A stretch of DNA of 46,532 nucleotides from Clostridiales bacterium (GTDB taxonomy: Bacteria > Bacillota > Clostridia > Peptostreptococcales > Anaerovoracaceae). Of this stretch, positions 46,001 through 46,532 are shown piece after piece. Numbering within the stretch: position 1 is the stretch's first letter; each line of letters starts with the position of its first letter. The notes beneath the pieces were generated by a model. The model did not search any database. It had not been told where the DNA came from and saw nothing but the letters and a program-made list of their open reading frames with translations. Where the stretch lies: positions 1 through 46,532 of the forward strand of contig JALENW010000031.1 in assembly GCA_022766365.1 (NCBI GenBank), read 5' to 3'. The position numbers and the translations under genes were made by a program.

Positions 46001-46532
46001 CTACTCCGGCGCAAAGAGAATTGTGAATAAGGATATTCAGCTACTTGTGAACAAGGTTGGGGTAAAGTCGGTATCCGATATACCAAGCAATGATCAGCTT
46101 AAAGATTTCACTGATGTCGGAAAGGATAAACTTCAGGGATTTAAATTTAAGATAACTGAAGTCAATAATCCGGAAAAACATGTCGAAACTAATGCAACCG
46201 GTGAAAAGGGTTATGTTCTTGTAAAGGGCTTAAAAACGGACACCTTATATGAAATTTCGGAAGTAACTCAAAATGATCCCAACTACAAGCATAATACGAC
46301 AAAATACAGATTTAAAATAACTGATGATACGAAAATCATAAATGAAAAGGGGGAGGTATTCACTCAGTCTGCAATCAACTTTGCCAATGCTCCTCGTGAT
46401 AATGTGGGCAAAATAGTTATAAAGAAAGTGAACGATTCCGATAAGCTTCTGGAGGGAGCTGAATTTACACTGTACAAAGAAGGCAGCGATAAAAAAATTG
46501 CTGTAAAAACTACGGGAAAAGACGGAGTAGTC
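40056..46532 (+). CDS. Giant BspA-type leucine-rich repeat adhesin with MucBP and SpaA-like domains (3' end outside window)
   Basis: An open frame of 2159 codons with no stop, still open at the window edge. Residues 1-31 are a signal peptide (KQLLCFIISFMVVINFIPLS, cleavage after SFA). Residues ~75-750 are BspA-type leucine-rich repeats, recognised by repeated IG-x-x-AF-x-x-NKI-x-x-L-x-LPNV patterns. A MucBP-like module lies at ~765-830 (VTVKYEDVDGNELQ). Residues ~830-1750 are long beta-rich regions not assigned. SpaA/Cna_B-like repeats follow from about 1760 (GSIEFTKYAKIG... AGAEFEL; then three more up to the edge). A sortase anchor would be expected beyond the window. AAAAGGAGATCTC precedes the ATG. 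Confidence 0.88.
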   Translation, partial: MKEQGNRITKQLLCFIISFMVVINFIPLSFAENTGVDNEENNAQPPAENPQESEEKVASDMPLGNDWTLGDFIYNKNKVTGFSSSGLEKVKTQKNLILPHINPEDGSEVDTVGINEDDNTSFRNRGLTSISDFNGNITRIEGEGSNWTEDTRTKGVFAKNDISSIKLDNVTHIGSYAFMGNKISKLHLPNVVTLGSHTFQDNLLGQILEEDLPKVKSMDDLTFSGNKLTKVVIPSLSSVRTATFFGNEISEVKFDSLETVGVTAFRANKLREVTQTNFPVLKYLEDLSFADNDIIDVDLPEAIVLNDAFSGNVGSNANIKVKDNFRKLEILGESALYNKGITELTIPNLKEIGYGALAGNPGVSEDKYGGLYKGKVVIWTTNNNVPTKENYLVNPDRNEAGEGEYEDSDFTWDKEDPKRLTGFSATGISKFNKKLKAGDGTIVLPDRATSVGKSAFNGIGITAVSGKNVEIVEGRAFLGNKLTDINSSFPKLKEIKGKYAFGANMLTSINLPNLEKVSDGTFIANKITEVTLDNVKNIGDSAFARNKINSVVIPVCETVGDLSFGGDPDYGQEGSPVSSITAPMLKKIGKGAFMDHKLKELDLPNVEEIGLAAFSYPNKNSAFAGIGRGYPDKNLTGFRKRTLENVNLPKVKVIYDLAFAGNAIKEANIDSVETIERRAFEGNKLSNINLPNIKKIGTKAFRYNRINEVKANKNCEDIANDSFFGNRNNNETNTETKILLEGYENPNNLKDGIVNGTRQHVINPTKVTVKYEDVDGNELQKSFTEYILSEKTYDAISMFGYLVDKQTKTAKDNRKENTVTFVYKKRPDIKNTKGIEIYQDNEKDNNSGTSKVRYHIGEKMYTHAYFDLTGIDTSYSEGVIKIYYDNRYIEDESVKITEQGATKIKKWKAHNGVIDVELGNISGGYQLDFPIEWKFKKYVTPNETNMEVNVQFENDGKVLSTAKPIYLQGYYNKPGFIKASPLNLPGYDYKRMSSASNGVRYMGKLDKYVTPENTYEYKITNASPVAYYFYPTELERNITKVVIRDTLPTYTAVRDDGTTETRTAVFDEKLNPSWTLSDDGKTIIQSKSFEGTTSMYGKIDTLYLSFPDMKAGTNVINNASITMTPDNMGNKETEMTGEDDLSIYTSKYQNVVYEGDPRFSKEVSGLRYSQGSSLAFFYDTKDDKNKTLSYTLRASSMAQKSDLVDLTLTDYKLDKRLYYYGISFPYESHTAGNVNLQVTAYKLSGKKMNPGKDKKLFDENIKAAKDNKIVFPTDIAKEIDYVHIVFPDNHKLYSAVEIRIDTKLRNPEKEAYSKDGNNLFKNYAVMAGNLYEKDTKNPGSKRTDPILNEKGVAISNYSDEWDNISGNYLWGEKAEIQVRDYNEEIGFKKTQSYATNRSVVPGETGSYALALVPRIYSNNGGPDYDVVLKSELKNFELVDIMPRGVEPTQIALSPKFEQSGGSYKLVENYNNTGRLGIVFKTDLLKAGVTDIARIDSRVSIGAPEGFIENEAYVTFEKPDDKVNLFGAKGAPPNDKSGRIWLQDKRDIRIIKAREMAARQYIREAGELNWLDTGILTKSEEPFEYKLALYNNLSEKRTNTSLVTFFPYVGDISIQEENIGNNVRPERNSQFENTFNTDKRVKLLDENGKDVTDNYDISYWNSKQTIDYQGKSADEVIKNLKWSNHPDKNTRGLKITAKEGVEISANGALEAIVPMKAPKNDITNDFKFSGKKAWNSYVRRDDQTIRFVEPNKVYNEMVEPLGSIEFTKYAKIGINSNDIKPIAGAEFELVKISKNDEGENVETQVAKAVSNKEGKVKFDKIGMLYDYEIRELESENVTADKTPGKYEKSDKIYKLSYKDFKKWYQSKDKGNYDIKISDEEARKTFLNVQPIYGDFKMEKVDSKGQKMSKMHFIIEGISESNKDVKIDKYTDENGLIEIRNLIEGKYKLTELPINAGTKVDSGTSYVPIKPIEFVIDKDHRNIDYSGAKRIVNKDIQLLVNKVGVKSVSDIPSNDQLKDFTDVGKDKLQGFKFKITEVNNPEKHVETNATGEKGYVLVKGLKTDTLYEISEVTQNDPNYKHNTTKYRFKITDDTKIINEKGEVFTQSAINFANAPRDNVGKIVIKKVNDSDKLLEGAEFTLYKEGSDKKIAVKTTGKDGVV

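Noticed and set aside
1-46532. CRISPR arrays, tRNA or rRNA genes, prophage or integrase genes
   Set aside because: No regularly spaced repeats, no tRNA-like cloverleafs or rRNA sequence, and no integrase or phage structural genes were recognised anywhere in the window.

Overview
The window looks like the chromosome of a low-to-moderate GC Gram-positive anaerobe of the Clostridia. The evidence is clostridial-type ethanolamine (eut) genes behind an antitermination leader, strong AGGAGG-type ribosome binding sites, a PyrK/PyrD class 1B dihydroorotate dehydrogenase, a YqhQ-type DUF1385 protein beside rho, and a huge BspA/MucBP/SpaA-type surface protein of the kind common in host-associated Firmicutes. 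Genus cannot be fixed from the sequence alone.

Positions 1-15140 hold one long plus-strand ethanolamine-utilization microcompartment operon. The order is leader, eutA, eutB, eutC, eutL, eutM1, an eutK-like gene, eutM2, eutT, an uncharacterised eut gene, eutN1, eutH, the eutQ cupin half, eutJ, an eutS-like shell gene, eutN2, a pduS-like gene, a pduT-like gene, the eutQ N-terminal half, and eutE. EutH imports ethanolamine, EutBC cleaves it with adenosylcobalamin, EutA and EutT keep the cofactor working, and EutE converts acetaldehyde to acetyl-CoA. Eight shell proteins build the compartment. The PduS/PduT-like pair gives a possible electron route through the shell. The leader carries two hexaloop hairpins, the second overlapping a terminator, which is the layout of EutV (ANTAR) antitermination. 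Just after eutE an adenosylcobalamin riboswitch has its own promoter and two terminators but no gene under it.

Positions 15746-21444 are a housekeeping operon: pcrA, ligA, an AIR-synthase-like gene and a small glutaredoxin-like gene. A minus-strand putP symporter (21897-23435) and a plus-strand SAM methyltransferase (23812-24444) follow. Positions 24445-29138 are an AT-rich acquired block: a decayed IS30-type transposase (minus strand), then a FokI-like type IIS restriction-modification system with two separate adenine methyltransferases and a FokI homologue.

Positions 29298-32671 carry rho, a DUF1385 gene and prmC. Positions 33055-39076 carry a pyrimidine operon, pyrC-pyrK-pyrD-pyrFE-pyrB-pyrI, in which OMP decarboxylase and orotate phosphoribosyltransferase are fused in one protein. 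It ends at a strong terminator. A minus-strand cvpA gene and a divergent giant surface adhesin, running off the end of the window after 2159 codons, complete it.
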